From contig CM068383.1 of the NCBI GenBank assembly GCA_034770075.1, positions 11,497,778-11,561,777 of the forward strand: a stretch of DNA of 64,000 bases, read 5' to 3'. The position numbers and the translations under genes were made by a program. A model generated the notes under the pieces. The model worked only from the letters and a program-made list of their open reading frames with translations. It was not told the DNA's origin and searched no databases. Shown one piece after another: positions 24,138 to 36,447 of the stretch (position 1 is its first letter; every line of letters begins with the position of its first letter). The DNA comes from Aralia elata. Lineage: Eukaryota > Streptophyta > Magnoliopsida > Apiales > Araliaceae.

Positions 24138-25489
24138 TGTGACGCCCCCAAATCCGGGTCCCTTGAACCTCAGATTCGGTGCTCACGATACAACATACAT
24201 ATCTCATCTATCTACCTATTTCTTATGAATTATATCAATTATTACATTAACTTAATACAAAATATATAATCATCCCAGGTCTTACTAACCTTAACATTAC
24301 ATACCTAATAATAGAAAGGTTTAAGTCAACATACCTAATAATACAAAAGGTTTAAGTCAAAATACAATATAATATTCATTACATAAGTGACACTATTCAG
24401 TCGCCTTCGCTTTGCCTTTATCCTTCTTAAACCCTTCGGCTACCTCGGCTTTAGCTGAAAAATTTTATTTTAAGCAAGGGGTGAGCAACTAATTTGCTCA
24501 GCAAGTTAAAACGTACAATAAAGGATATATCATGAACAGAAGAGTTTAACTTTCTGAAACTTCAATAATGTTTCAAAGATTATGAAGTAGCTGAACAATA
24601 AATCATTTCAAGTAACAAGAATTTTCTTGAATTTCATGCTGAATAATACATCAAGAATGAAAAAGTTAAAATTCTTTCGAAGATTCAATAATATTCAATT
24701 GATCATGAAGGATTAGCAATACTGCAATAATAGTCAATAAAGTGGGATTATACCCAGATTTCATGCTGAGTGATCACAATGGATCGTGAACTGCTAGAGG
24801 AATCATCAGCTAATAATACTGAATACCTCAAGAGTATAAGTTAATCGTATAGACTAAATATACTCTTCTGCAAGTACGTGAAGGGATTAACTTCATTGTA
24901 CCCGTGATTATGCATAATACTCAAACATAGCGCGCGGGTCGGGTTTCCGATAATAAAATTTCCCTTGATTTATTTTTCAGGATTGTTCATCTCAGTCTTA
25001 CATCATGAGTCCATACCACAACAATATGGTTTGGATTGCTTTCAAAGAAATACTAAGATTTCAACACATAACATCAATATTGGTCTAGCCGAAATCAATG
25101 GCATATATCTTTCAATAACAAATCAGTTCATAATTAATAGAACGTGTCATGCGATATCAATTTAATATTTAGTCTAGCCGAAACAACTAGCTGAGACATG
25201 ACTCATAAACAGTTTATGCATAAAGAACTCTAATTATTTCACAGTTCAAATAATAGAACGGGAAATCAATTGCACAAAGTGCGAATGCCAATAATCATTA
25301 TAGATGTGGAATAATCAACAATAATTATCCACTAACATGCTTGGAAAATAATAACTCAAGTTTGAGTTAGTGAAACTTGCCTTGTCCGTCGATTACTGCT
25401 ATGCTATCTAATTTAACTTCTTTTGAAAAGACCTATCATTAATAATATTGATCTCTCAATTAGCATAACATATTATAACTCATAACACC

Positions 25490-26235
25490 ACTATTATTAT
25501 AATAAATTATCTAACATTTAGTCACATAATTCAAATATTAGATATTAAAATAAATCATTAGTAATATTATCATCCTTTGATAATATTCTATCATATAACC
25601 ACCGTCTTAAACTTTCTTTTAATATCAAATAATATTTCATCACTTCTTAATATTATTAATCACATAATAATATTTTATTTCCTTTTCAATATTATTAACT
25701 ACTTAATATATTTTATTCATTCACAAGTATTATTAATCATTTAATAACATCTTACTCACCTCATAATATTATTAATCATTTAATAATATCTTATTCACCT
25801 CATAATATTATTAATCATTTAATAATATCTTATTCACTTACTAATATTATTAATCACTTAATAATATTTTAATAACTCTTTAATAATATCTTAATCATTT
25901 TACAAATATTATTAACCATTTAATAATATTATAATCATTTACTAATATTATTAATCCTTAACTAATATTATTAATTATTTAATAATATTTTAATCCTTAA
26001 CGAATATTATTGGTAATTTAATAATATTTTAATCACTTACTAATATTATTAATTATTTAATAATATCTTAATCACTTATTAATATTATTAATAATTTAAT
26101 AATATTTTAATTATTTATTAATATTATTATTCATTTAATAATATTTTATTTAATTTCGAATATTATTAATCAATTAATAATATTTTATTTATTTACTAAT
26201 ATTATTAATCATTTAATAATATTTTAATCGTTTAT
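25490..26235. repeat. AT-rich ~37-bp tandem repeat
   Basis: About twenty diverged units carry AATATTATTAATCATTTAAT and AATATTTTATTCACTTACT. AATATTATTAAT and its near-complement ATTTAATAATATT recur within each unit, so the region is rich in fold-back potential. It lies inside the solo LTR at 24138-28809. Confidence 0.85.
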
Positions 26236-27484
26236 AAACAATTTAATAAAATTGTTTATCTCTTACTATTTAATTCGTTTAACACACGTATCATGTCATT
26301 CATATAATATTTTATTAAAAATGACCAAAATACCCTTATAAAGTTTTAATACATCATATAATGATCATTAATAAATAAAATCACAATTACAAGTTTTACA
26401 ACTTGATTTAACTTAATTTATCTATTTATTCATAACCTAAACATAGCCATGAAAAATACCAAAATAACTTTTTATTTTTTTTTCTTTTCTGAAAAATATC
26501 AGTATATGATATTTTAGTGATAATATATTTATCCTGTAATTTTTCAATTTCGTTTACTATTTTTAAAGTGTCCAAAATAGCCCGAAATTGTTACAATTAT
26601 CATATATTATCCTTTTGTTCAAACATTACGAAATTTTCAGGGTATGCTCATGTTATGATCCTATACCTCCAGTAAAAAATTTACAATTTTTGGAGTTACA
26701 AAGAAAACGTTATTTCGAATCACTTTAAAAATAACGCGTTCTAGTAAAAGTCATAACTTTCATTCTATACATCAACAGATTACCATCTTTGGACAGGACT
26801 CAGTTAACTCATCATATTAACGTATCAAATTTTCTCATAATTTTTAAAGTAAGAAAATTGGACGAAATTACCCCTGCAATAAACTGACCCAAAACAGTTT
26901 TCTTTCTCTTTTTCTTTAAACTGGACTGTTTTGACTAAAACAGCCCCCATGGCTTGAAAATCAACATTTTAGAATGCTACTACTTGGGTTTAAAAGTTAA
27001 CTCACATATCTAGTACCCCTCTTTGGCGGATCACAAAAATAGTGTGTAGATTTTAAATGGTAAATGATCAAAGTAAGGAAAAGTTAGGGTTTTCTAACCA
27101 AAGAAAAAAAAACTAATTTTCTTTTCTTTTACTTTTTAAACAAATCAACACCCAACATGACATGATCTAAACATAATACATTATGAAACATTTAGATCTA
27201 ATATTCTAGAGTTTAAAATTATAAACTCATGATTTATTTAAAAATATCCACAAGAAATTACATAAGCTAATTTATGGTTAAGGTTTATACCTAGATTTAT
27301 GAGTAATCTTTCTTCTTCTCCCACAATAGATTATGAAATTGAATGGCATGGAAAAAATAAAACTCCTCCTCTTCTTCCTTTGATGTCCGACAGCCCCCTC
27401 TTGGTTTCTCTCTCTCTCTCTCTTTTGCTTTCTCTTTAGCTTTTTGGTAAATGAAGTAAACTCTTAATTTAACTAAGAGTGAGG

Positions 27485-27494
27485 CTATTTATAG
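27485..27494 (-). promoter_or_regulatory. TATA box of family-T solo LTR
   Basis: CTATAAATAG on the minus strand, in the orientation of the LTR. A CT-rich leader follows it in that direction (GAGAGAGAGA on the minus strand near 27400-27420). A typical plant LTR promoter arrangement; activity is not shown. Confidence 0.5.
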
Positions 27495-28815
27495 TTGGCA
27501 ATTAATATACATATAACTCATATATGTATACATGATATCTCCCAATATCTCTTCACAATCTAAGCTATAGATTTTATTTTTATTAGACTAAAAGGCTAGA
27601 GAGACAAGGCCTATAATTTTGGTGAACAAATCTTGACTTTGTGGATTAAAAATCTAAATAACCATGTGCTCTTTTCCTCTTTCTATAGTCGGACATCTCC
27701 CCTTATTTTCTTCCATTTTTTATTTTTTATTTAATGCTTTATTTGCACTTTAAGTCTTCTAGAAGTCCCATTTCATTTGGGCCAAGGTTTTGGGCCAAAC
27801 CTTTAATTGTTTGGGCTCCCATTTAATTGTTTAGGCTAAATTATTTGGACCATGTCCCATATTTGTTTGGGCTTTCTAATAAACTATTTGGAACATGTCC
27901 CATAATTGTTTGGACCACATAAATTAGCATATGTTCAATACATAAATTTTATCTTATCCTAATTATTTAATTAGGATTTTTAGTCCACTTAATTTGGACA
28001 TTAAATAATTACTCATATGGGTTTAATTATATAACCCAATTAGACTTGCTTTAATTAGGTTAATATAATTTAATAAGTTGAGATAAAAATAAATCTCTTA
28101 GGTTAGTTTACTAGTATATATTTTAAATACTAGAATTCTCAAATAAATATAACCCTTAGGTTATTTAATTCTCATTTCTAATATATAATATTAGGTTACA
28201 AGGCTTTCTTTTTAATTCTCTTTATATAATAAATAAATAAATATACATAGTTATAATATATATATATATATATTTAGTCTCATACATATTCCACATAAGT
28301 CATAATATATTTATCATCATTGATAAATATTTAATACATTCATTTATCCACATATCCATTCAATGTAAGTCACAAAGTGTTCAATACACTAATAAATAAT
28401 TTAATATACTTTTTTTTTGAGCTTTCCTTTTTTTTTGTTCCATTAATTCATTAACTTAATTAGCCCTAATTGGCTTAATAAGTTATTACACAATCATATA
28501 ATCACTTTATATTACTAATACTAATTAATCACTTAAAGATTATAAATCTTTTTATTTACCATCCAAGGTTAACATCAAGCTATGTTAATTTTTAACATAA
28601 GCTTATCTTACTTTCCTTCCATCAATTTAATTAGTTAATCATCTTTACCTCATGTACATTTCTTAATCAACTTAAAATAAATAAATTGACTAACCTACTT
28701 AATTCATATCACATATGCTCAAAGTAATAATAATAATAATAAATAAATAAAAAAAAAATTAATTATTCGCAAAAAAATATATATACATATAAAATTCTAG
28801 GTCTTTACAAAGATC

Positions 28816-29024
28816 ATAGAGCAGTACTCTATGACGTGACATAAGAGAGAATGTCTAAAGATTAGGTAGAGTAGTCCTCTACATCAAAAGTGCTACAACA
28901 TCAGAAGATCATAGAGCAGTCCTCTTTGACACAGCAGCACGGCTAACACCTGAAGATCATAGAGCAGTCCTCTATGACACAGCAACAGGGCTAACACCTG
29001 AAGAACATAGAGCAATCCTCTATG
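28816..29024 (+). repeat. 48-bp hairpin array in 3' LTR
   Basis: Five units match 11358-11567, including the GTAGAG / CTCTAC variant unit. The last unit has loop CAATC instead of CAGTC, leaving its stem intact. Confidence 0.85.
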
Positions 29025-30201
29025 ATAAGCATACTGTAAGCAATAGCTTAACGAAGATCATAACACTATGCTCTGGGAACGTAAAGCTCAAATAGAGATC
29101 ACAAAGCATAAGAGGCAAACTGCAGAATAGTAAGAAGCACATTAAAGCGTAAATGCAAGTGTTGTCAGCCACTCTACGAACTCTAAGGCAGCACAAAGCC
29201 ACACTGAAGTGAGCAGCCAACTCTACGATCAGAGACAACAAACTTCAGTTTGAAGCAAGCAGATAACTCTACGATCAAAAGCAACAGGATACAACCTAGT
29301 TGATCATAGAGTAAGTAAGTGCTAGCAAGGATTAGAGATATCAGAGCACTTAGGGTTACTATCCCAAGATGAGCGGCTGATTACTTAAATGAGTAAAATA
29401 AGGAACCAATCTGAGTGGGGTTCAAACAACCATATTTGCAGCAGTCAACAAGCAGCTCATGTGACTCCACTATCTTGGTACCAGCTAATGGATGCTAACT
29501 CAGCCATCACTAGCAGACTTTAGGAAGTAAAATATTCAGTGGTACAATAAACAAGTCTGCAGAAAATAAGTCTCCAACGGAGAGAAAATACAACGTGAAG
29601 ATATCAACGGCAAGCTTCCAACGGAAAGAAGATGGAGATCTACATAAAAGAAAACTGTATTTCATATTGGAGGGGCGAGTGAACAAGAGCAAGAACACCG
29701 ACTGTACAAACAGCTAAGAGCTTCACTACAATATGACAGGTATGCCGAAGGGCTGACATATGAGCTAAGAGTCGAATGACCAAGAAGCCAAGATCAAGAG
29801 TGACCAGAGCTGAAGGCAAATCTAGACAGGCAACTTTATGATCTAGTAAGGAACACTCTGAGCTGAAAAGATAAAGAACTGACTTGGACAAGTCAACCAG
29901 TGTTCATCAAGAGTGATCATCTGCATCTGCTATGTACCTGAAGAAGAAGAACTTCAACGACCATCATCAGCAGTATCCAGAAGAGGATCACAACCAGCTG
30001 CCAAGTACTTGAAGATGAAGGAGATCAAAGTTCATCTTGGTAGCACAACCCAACAAACAATCAACACACCAAAGAGGGCGGAGCGTCCTTGTCTTAAGTG
30101 ACTAAATCAAGTCAAGGCTGCTGAGCTTGCTGAGTACTAAAGGGTACAAGAGATTCTAAGTCTGCTGGGCTTAGTCTACAGGTTCCAAGTCTGCTGGACT
30201 T

Positions 30202-30496
30202 GAAGAGGGTCAGAGGATCCTTGCCTTAGTGGCCAACGACAACTCATATCTGCTGGACTTGAGGAGGGTCAGAGGATCCTTGCCTTAGTGGCTAAAGATA
30301 ACTCATGTCTGCTGGACTTGAGGAGGGTCAGAGGATCCTTACCTTAGTGGCTAAAGACAACTCATGTCTGCTGGACTTGAGGAGGGTCAGAGGATCCTTG
30401 CCTTAGTGGCTAAAAACAACTCTTGTCTGCTCGACTTGAGGAGGCGGAGAGTCCTTGTGTTAGTGACTAAAACCATTAGTGAATTCCTACTTATTG
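30202..30496 (+). repeat. 59-bp tandem repeat, five units
   Basis: Units start at 30202, 30261, 30320, 30379 and 30438. There is one more than in the 5' LTR; the extra unit is internal and nearly identical to its neighbours. Confidence 0.9.
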
Positions 30497-30806
30497 AAGT
30501 AGAAGAGTGGAGTAGGAGTTATTCAGTCTCCGAACCACTTAAAAGTCTCTCGTGTCATTTACTTTATGTCAATTACCTTATGCACAATAACTGCTATATC
30601 TGCTATCAACTATATCGAAGATTTGTCGATTGAACTAAGATTATGTTTACATCTTTGAAGGGGTTATTAAAGTATATTCCGCTGTGCATGAATTGATTCT
30701 ACTATTCATAACTGTCATACTTTCATGAATAAAATGAAAAAGTTTTAAAAGATCTATTCAACCCCCCCTTTAGATCTCTTTTGTGTCCCCGAGAACTAAC
30801 ACATAC

Positions 30807-31496
30807 TAAGACAACTTTTTAGAACTTGAGAAAATAATTAGGAAAGCAGTAACCGTATTTCACGGAAGTTGGGAGATGCTTAACAATTTATCCTCGCTTA
30901 AGCAAGCCCCGACGTTTTGAATCTTGGTTGCAGACCAATGTAATGGATTCACATTTTGGGCCATCTATCTTCAAAACCTAAAAACCGGAATGAGTTGGTA
31001 CATCTATTTAGATTCATACCAACTGGTGACTCTTTCACATTGGTACATGCGCATTTAAAATTAATCTTTCAAACCCCATCGAAAAGTGGCGTCGTTTTCC
31101 AAAAATCTCACATAAATTACACCCATTTCGTAAAAACCCTTTAAAAATATGTTTTTTTCCTAACAAATATAACTTTGAGTATCAAACTGAAAGCTAAAAG
31201 AAATCATTGAAAACAAGAAGCAAATAATCAAATACAAATAGTATTCAACTAGATGAAAAAGGTATAAATGATAAGGGTTTTATTTTTCGATATCGATCAA
31301 ATGTGTTTCAAATATATACGTTATTATTATATTGATCGTTATCATGGTTAATTTTTGACAATTACTACATAAAAAATGCAATAACAACATACATATTTAG
31401 AACACATTTCAGATCTAATTAAAACAATATATCCTAGGGGGTGTAGAAGAAGTGATCCATATGACCTTAGCAAATAGTTGATATGAACACAATTTT
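30807..31496. other. Host DNA to the right of family-L element, nothing recognised
   Basis: Mixed-composition DNA directly outside the CATAC target duplication. No ORF, repeat or RNA gene could be supported. Together with 9398-10131 it was the empty site before family L inserted. Confidence 0.5.
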
Positions 31497-31800
31497 CACT
31501 ATAAGAAAATAGGCTATTATCGACGAAATGATTCCCAAGTAATGGTTTATGTCGAAAATAACCTAATATCCACGGAAAAATCCGTCGCAATTACTTTTGT
31601 TGCAACTAAAGGCTCAAATTGATATATGCGAGACTTCCCAAGCTAGTTATTCTTGACGGAAACTTTCGTCACAAATATTTTCATCGCAAATAATTAGTCA
31701 TTTTGGCGTGTAATTTCCCTGGCGATTTAATTCGACAAAATTCCTAATTTTGATGAAATATTTATGATGGAATTCCATCAGAAATAAAGTCCTATCTTTT
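31497..31800 (+). mobile_element. Possible CACTA-type terminus (fragment)
   Basis: CACTATAAGAAAATAGGC at 31497 resembles plant CACTA termini (CACTACAAGAAAA type). Behind it are repeated CGACGAAA, CCACGGAAAA, CCGTCGCAA and GACGGAAAC motifs, like subterminal repeats. No matching right terminus was found before 32552, so this is at most one end of an element. Confidence 0.45.
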
Positions 31801-32495
31801 AATTACATAGATCGCTTCCATTATTCTCCAATTGAAGCTACATATTTTCTTATTTTTTAATTTCCACTAAAAATTGGGTTTTTGGTAGAAATTGATTAGT
31901 TAGAGAAATTTTTTTATGAGAGTTACTGTATTTATTTATTTATTTCAATTCCTCAAAATGGTGTAGCGGAGAACTTTCTTGCTCCTCAAAATGTCAAAAT
32001 GGTGTAGTTAGCGAGAACTTTCTTGCTTTAATACTTGTTAAAGGCTGAGAATGATAAATAGAGTTTTGATTCAACTCTTACCATATATTCGGTTCCCAAA
32101 CCATGTTTGAAGTCTACTACTAGTAGCCTTATGTTTAGTTGTTTTGGTTGTCCTTTCTACTATTATTGATCTTGTTTAGCCATTTGTGACTTATTTGGCA
32201 GCTGAATTGTAATGTCATTATGTTGTTTGCTCTTTAATTCTCTTGGTCCATAAATCTCGATTGTGCTTACATTCTGTCTAACAAATGTCTGCGAAGATGA
32301 ATGTGAATGATTTTGTGTTGGTTAGCCCTAATTTGAAACGTGTAGTTGTTATATTCGGATGGGGTGAGTTTGTGAATGTGTTGTTGCTATTTCTAACCGA
32401 TTTTCTAACGGAATTTTCATGGGAATTTGTTGTGAAATGAGATAAGACAATAAAACATGATATAACACTATATACATAACATAATATTATAATGT
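31801..32495. other. Unassigned DNA with a small local duplication
   Basis: No gene is supported. A ~27-bp phrase, AAAATGGTGTAG then GAGAACTTTCTTGCT, occurs twice at about 31957-31984 and 31990-32028. It may be interior of the CACTA-like fragment to the left. Confidence 0.4.
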
Positions 32496-32496
32496 A

Positions 32497-32497
<1 letters not shown>

Positions 32498-32552
<55 letters not shown>
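32498..32552. repeat. ATT microsatellite (left half)
   Basis: About 18 ATT units. The right half is at 43446-43497; the two were one tract before insertion of the family-T LTR at 32553-43445, whose target duplication is ATTAT. Confidence 0.95.
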
Positions 32553-32553
<1 letters not shown>

Positions 32554-34319
32554 GTGATAACCCGGACTTTCGAAAAATATCAAAATAAGAATTTAATATA
32601 TAAAATTCTTATTGTGAGACATAATGTTTTTAAATGTATAAATATATATGTGTTATATATATTTATGTGATTTATGTGGTAGATTTTAAAATGTATATAT
32701 AGGTATAAAATATATACATTTATTGAAAAAGTAAGATTTAATAGTAGATTTAACTATTGAGTTAGTTAACTTGAATTAATTGCGAAATGAGATATGGAGG
32801 TGAAGGAAAATTAATTAATTAATATTAATTAATTGAGATTAGATTGAAAGTATATTATGAAATAAGATAATTTGCTTAGTAAGCCTTGTATAGTAATGGA
32901 TTTATTATGAAATAAATTTCATAAGCAAGATGAGTAATTCACTTAATAAAATGGAGAACGAATTGGAGTAAGGTGCAGTACAAAAGAAGAATTTAACTCA
33001 ACTAATTGCAAGTTGGAGCAAGGATTTGATCATAACATTAAGTTACAAAGAGGTAAGTTAGTTATAATTGCTAAGTTCATGAATTGAGATAGAGAATAGT
33101 TGATTGTTGCTATAAATGGAACTGCTTTTGGGCTGTGAATGGTTAAGGAGGTTTTATGCAGGTCATATGGAGTAATAAGGAAGGAAGTTTTTGGCTTGAA
33201 TCATGTATAAACATGTAAGAACTCTGTTTTTAAAACTAATGCACATAGTGTATTTGAACAATTACCTCTTAGAGGTTGTCAAGCATAAATAGAAGGATTT
33301 GGTCTGATTAAGAAATTCTTTATACATGTTTTATAAAGTAAGTCAAGCTGTTTGGGTAAGCCAAAACAAGTTTAAAAGCGAATTTGTGAGAATTGAACAA
33401 GTTTGGCTCAGTTAAAAAACTTCTACAACAAGGCAGTTTTGAGTAACAAGTTTAAAACTGGTTTAAGATGTTCCTTTTGGCTGATTTATATTTTTATATA
33501 ATAGTATGTAGTACCATCTAGAACATATTAAAATTTGAGAGCAATCGGATTTGTGGATTGCAAGATAGAAAATTGCAAAGTAGCTACGAAAATAACCAAA
33601 AATCTGAAAATCTGCAAAAACAGAAAATTGGCCGTGTGAAAATTATGTAAATCAGATTTTTGAATGTTATGTAAATTTTTGATATGCTGCTTAGTTTTTC
33701 GTGTATAGTTCAAATATGTCATTGTTACGTAGTACTTTTTGGACAACCCAAAAAGTGTAAATTTAAACTTAGAAGGAAATTTCCATTATTTTGTTAACTA
33801 TGATGTAAGTTTATGATATAATTCAATTGTGTAGTCCTATGAATGTACTTGTTAACCTACGTAAAATGAAATATATCGGGCATAGAATGAAGTAAAAATT
33901 GACAAGTTAATCTAGAAGTATTTTAAGCCTTGAACGAGATTAAAGTAGCGAATGAGCTTGATAAACGTATTATAACCTAACTTATATGTTTAGGAAATAC
34001 GACGAAGAATAATGTACGGAGGATGTTAACTAACGATTAGAAGTTGAATCGTGGACATTCGATGGACGTATAGTGATAAACGCAAACCGAGGCAAGTTTT
34101 TCAGTTCTTGTACTATGTGGACTTGATATTAGTTATGTGTAATCATTGTCGCATTATAATGAAATCGTTGTGATTATGTTGAACTACATATTTTGAATTA
34201 CAATGCTATATGGATTGTTAAAGTCAAATTATGACTAAAGCTAATTGAGTTACGAAAACTCAATTTATTCTTGATACGTGCTATGATAAGCTTCATAATG
34301 CATAAAGTATGATTTGAAT

Positions 34320-35729
34320 TCAATATGATGAAACGACTATAATAGGAGCTGAGACGAGTCTCTTTTTCAACAGATTAAAAGCTTCTAGGCAGGCCTCGTC
34401 AATCTTGAAAGGCATGTCCTTTTCCAATAGGCCACACAACGGCTTGGTAATTTTAGAGAAGTCCTTGATGAACCTCCTGTAAAATCCTGCCTGCCCCAGA
34501 AAACTCCTAACTCCTTTCACTAATGAAGGCGGAGGTAGATTATCAATAATATTAACTTTTGCATTGTCTACTTCAATCCCACTAGCAGACACTCTATGTC
34601 CCAGAATAATCCCTTCTCTTACCATGGAGTGACATTTCTCCCAATTCAGGACTAGGTTCGTCTCAACACATCTTTTCAGAACTGCAATCAAATTTTGCAG
34701 ACAAGCTTCAAAAGAACTCTCGAAAACAGAAAAAGCATCCATAAATACCTCAAGCGTCTGTTCCACCATATCAGAGAAGATAGACATCATGCAATGCTGA
34801 AATGTTGCAGGTGCGTTACATAACCCGAAGGACATTTTCCGGAAGGCAAAGGTCCCATATGGATATGTAAACGTTGTTTTCTCCTGATCATCGGGTGTTA
34901 TAGCAATTTGATTGTACCCCGAGTATCCATCCAGAAGACAATAAAATTCATGCCCAACGAGTCTATCAAGCATTTGGTCAATGAATGGCAGAGGAAAGTG
35001 ATCCTTGCAAGTGGACTTGTTCAGTTTCCTATAGTCCATACATACCCTCCATCCAGTCACAGTCCGTGTTGGGATAAGCTCATTATTCTCATTAGATACT
35101 ACTATCATGCCCCCCTTTTTTGGCACACACTGTATTGGACTAACCCATGGATTGTCAGATATGGGGTAGATAATGCCCGCATCCAGTAACTTAATAATTT
35201 CAGTTCTGACAACCTCCTTCATGATGGGGTTTAACCGCCTCTGATGCTCAATAGAAGGTTTAGCCCCCTCCTCAAGGAGGATTTTGAGCATGCATACAGA
35301 GAGACCGATGCCCTTTATATCTGAGATAGACCACTCCAAAGTTGTTTTATATGCCTTGAGGACTGCGAGGAGTTTCTCCTCCTGTACCTCATCTAGTGAT
35401 GTAGAAACTATAATTGGCAAGGTAGTAGCATCACCTAGATAGGCATATCACAAGTGGCTTGGTAAGGGATTAAGATCAAGGTCAGGTGATTCTATAACTG
35501 ATGGGTGTGACTGGGACGTGGGTGCTTCATGCTCATTCAAAGATTCAAATTGTCGCTTGAACATATTTGATCTTGGGGCTGCTTCCAACCACTGAACATG
35601 TTCGAGATGAGAGGGATCCTCTATATTACATGCTCCAATCAAAGTGGCCTCAAGGGAGTCAGGAAAACAATTTTCATAGAATACTTCTCGCACAGTGTCA
35701 ATAACATGGACTCGGAAGCAATCATCAGA
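34320..35729 (-). pseudogene. Athila-like Ty3 pol remnant: pre-RT and reverse transcriptase
   Basis: Reverse transcriptase copies the element RNA into DNA. The minus-strand frame shows, in order, a pre-RT segment, PSIEHQRRLNPIMKEVV, DAGIIYPISD, WVSPIQCVPKKGG, TGWRVCMDYRKLN, the first catalytic motif in CLLDGYSGYNQI, FGLCNAPATFQHCMM, and the YxDD box as VFMDAF. The second Asp of that box is replaced by Ala, which should abolish activity. A TGA at about 35445 breaks the frame before RYAYLGD-type sequence. Similarity ends soon after APIIV, at about 34342; RNase H and integrase are gone. The usual family motif is known; the truncation and D-to-A change are seen directly. Confidence 0.88.
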
Positions 35730-36328
35730 GGCGCTGGGACACTTTCTTAACATATCCTTGTATCTTTCCTATGCTCATAAAGAGTCTCAGCATCTAATTG
35801 TGAGAAAGACATGATGTTATTTCTGAGCTTGGCAGTTTTTGCCGGCGGGAAGAACTTTGCCACGAATTTCTGGGCCAAATCAACCCATGTGGTAATTGAG
35901 CCCGAGGGGAGCGAGTGCAACCAACTCTTAGCCTTATCCCGTAGGGTAAAAGGAAACAGTCTGAGCCTGATTGCATCTTCGGTCACTCCGTTGTATCTAA
36001 AGGTGTCACAGATCTCCACAAAGTTGACTACATGATCATTAGGGTCATCATTTGGCATCCCCCCAAACTGTAAATTATTTTGGATCATTTGAATCGTGTC
36101 TGGCTTAATTTCAAAGTTATTTGCGTCAACAGCGGGCCTTTGTATACTAGCATGTAAATCTGTGACACGCGACATTGCATACTCCCGCAGAGATTTCTGA
36201 ATTTCTTCGGCCATTGGAGCTGAAGTAGGTATTTCCCTAGCTCTCTCTCTTCTCAGTCGTCTGAAAGTTCTGTCCACCTTAGTGTCAAGGGAAAATAAAT
36301 CCTGATTCCTGCGAGGTGGCATACACAA
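35725..36328 (-). pseudogene. Athila-like Ty3 gag remnant, fused to pol by deletion
   Basis: Gag forms the virus-like particle. The N-terminal capsid-type region is clear: FGGMPNDDPNDHVVNFVEIC, TEDAIRLRLFPFTLRDKAKSW, WVDLAQKFVAKFFPPAKTAK. Near 35770 the frame shifts and a TAG sits where a Trp (TGG) is usual, in the segment that otherwise reads ERYKDMLRKCP. Directly after KCPS (about 35725) the sequence jumps to the pre-RT part of pol. The C-terminal gag, its zinc knuckle and the protease have been deleted. Confidence 0.85.
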
Positions 36329-36423
36329 TCTAGAGTACTTGAGAGGAAGATTTAACAGATAAATCAGTTTAAATTAAGATCGTTTTGAATTAGTATTAAT
36401 ATTGAAAGATAAATAATACTAAG

Positions 36424-36441
36424 TCCCCGACAATGGCGCCA
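36424..36441 (-). promoter_or_regulatory. Primer-binding site, tRNA-Asp type
   Basis: On the minus strand TGGCGCCATTGTCGGGGA matches the usual Athila/Tat site TGGCGCCGTTGCCGGGGA except at two positions. Both are changes expected from C deamination on one strand. It lies next to the LTR end at 36448. Confidence 0.88.
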
Positions 36442-36447
36442 AAAACT

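Larger units (their letters stand above)
24138..28809 (-). mobile_element. Solo LTR, family T, minus orientation (4672 bp)
   Basis: It starts TGTGACGCCCCCAAATCC and ends GGTCTTTACA, with the perfect target duplication AAGAT (24133-24137 and 28810-28814). It carries no coding sequence. The interior has a TATA box at 27485-27494 (minus), a long AT-rich tandem array (25490-26235), and TC and TA microsatellites. At 4.7 kb it is the longest family-T LTR in the window; expansion of the AT array explains part of this. Confidence 0.92.
10137..30801 (+). mobile_element. Complete non-autonomous giant-LTR copia-type element (LARD-like), family L
   Basis: The element runs from TGTTGGGAATC to ...GAACTAACA and is flanked by the perfect target duplication CATAC (10132-10136 and 30802-30806). 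It has a 3148-bp 5' LTR, a tRNA-iMet PBS, about 6.3 kb of internal DNA, a PPT, and a 3' LTR of about 3224 bp once its insertion is removed. Taking out both nested solo LTRs and one copy of each 5-bp duplication leaves about 12.66 kb. No gag, protease, integrase or reverse transcriptase was found, so it must have relied on proteins from another element. The iMet PBS and the GGGGGAGA-type PPT suggest a Ty1/copia helper, possibly SIRE-like. Confidence 0.9.
22901..30801 (+). mobile_element. 3' LTR of family-L element, split by a 4.7-kb solo LTR
   Basis: The segments 22901-24137 and 28815-30801 together match the 5' LTR. Restored length is 3224 bp versus 3148 bp. The 76-bp excess is largely explained by one extra 59-bp unit and a ~19-bp segment near 23333-23352 (GCAACTTCG-type) absent from the 5' LTR. 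The CGTAGAG array, the hairpin array (28816-29024) and five 59-bp units (from 30202) are all kept. Confidence 0.92.

Noticed and set aside
24138..28809. Autonomous element inside the 3' LTR
   Set aside because: Length would allow it, but there is no PBS, PPT or coding domain and the ends and content match single LTRs; a solo LTR fits.
32278..32583. ORF with a long Asn run
   Set aside because: The Asn run is the ATT microsatellite read in one frame.
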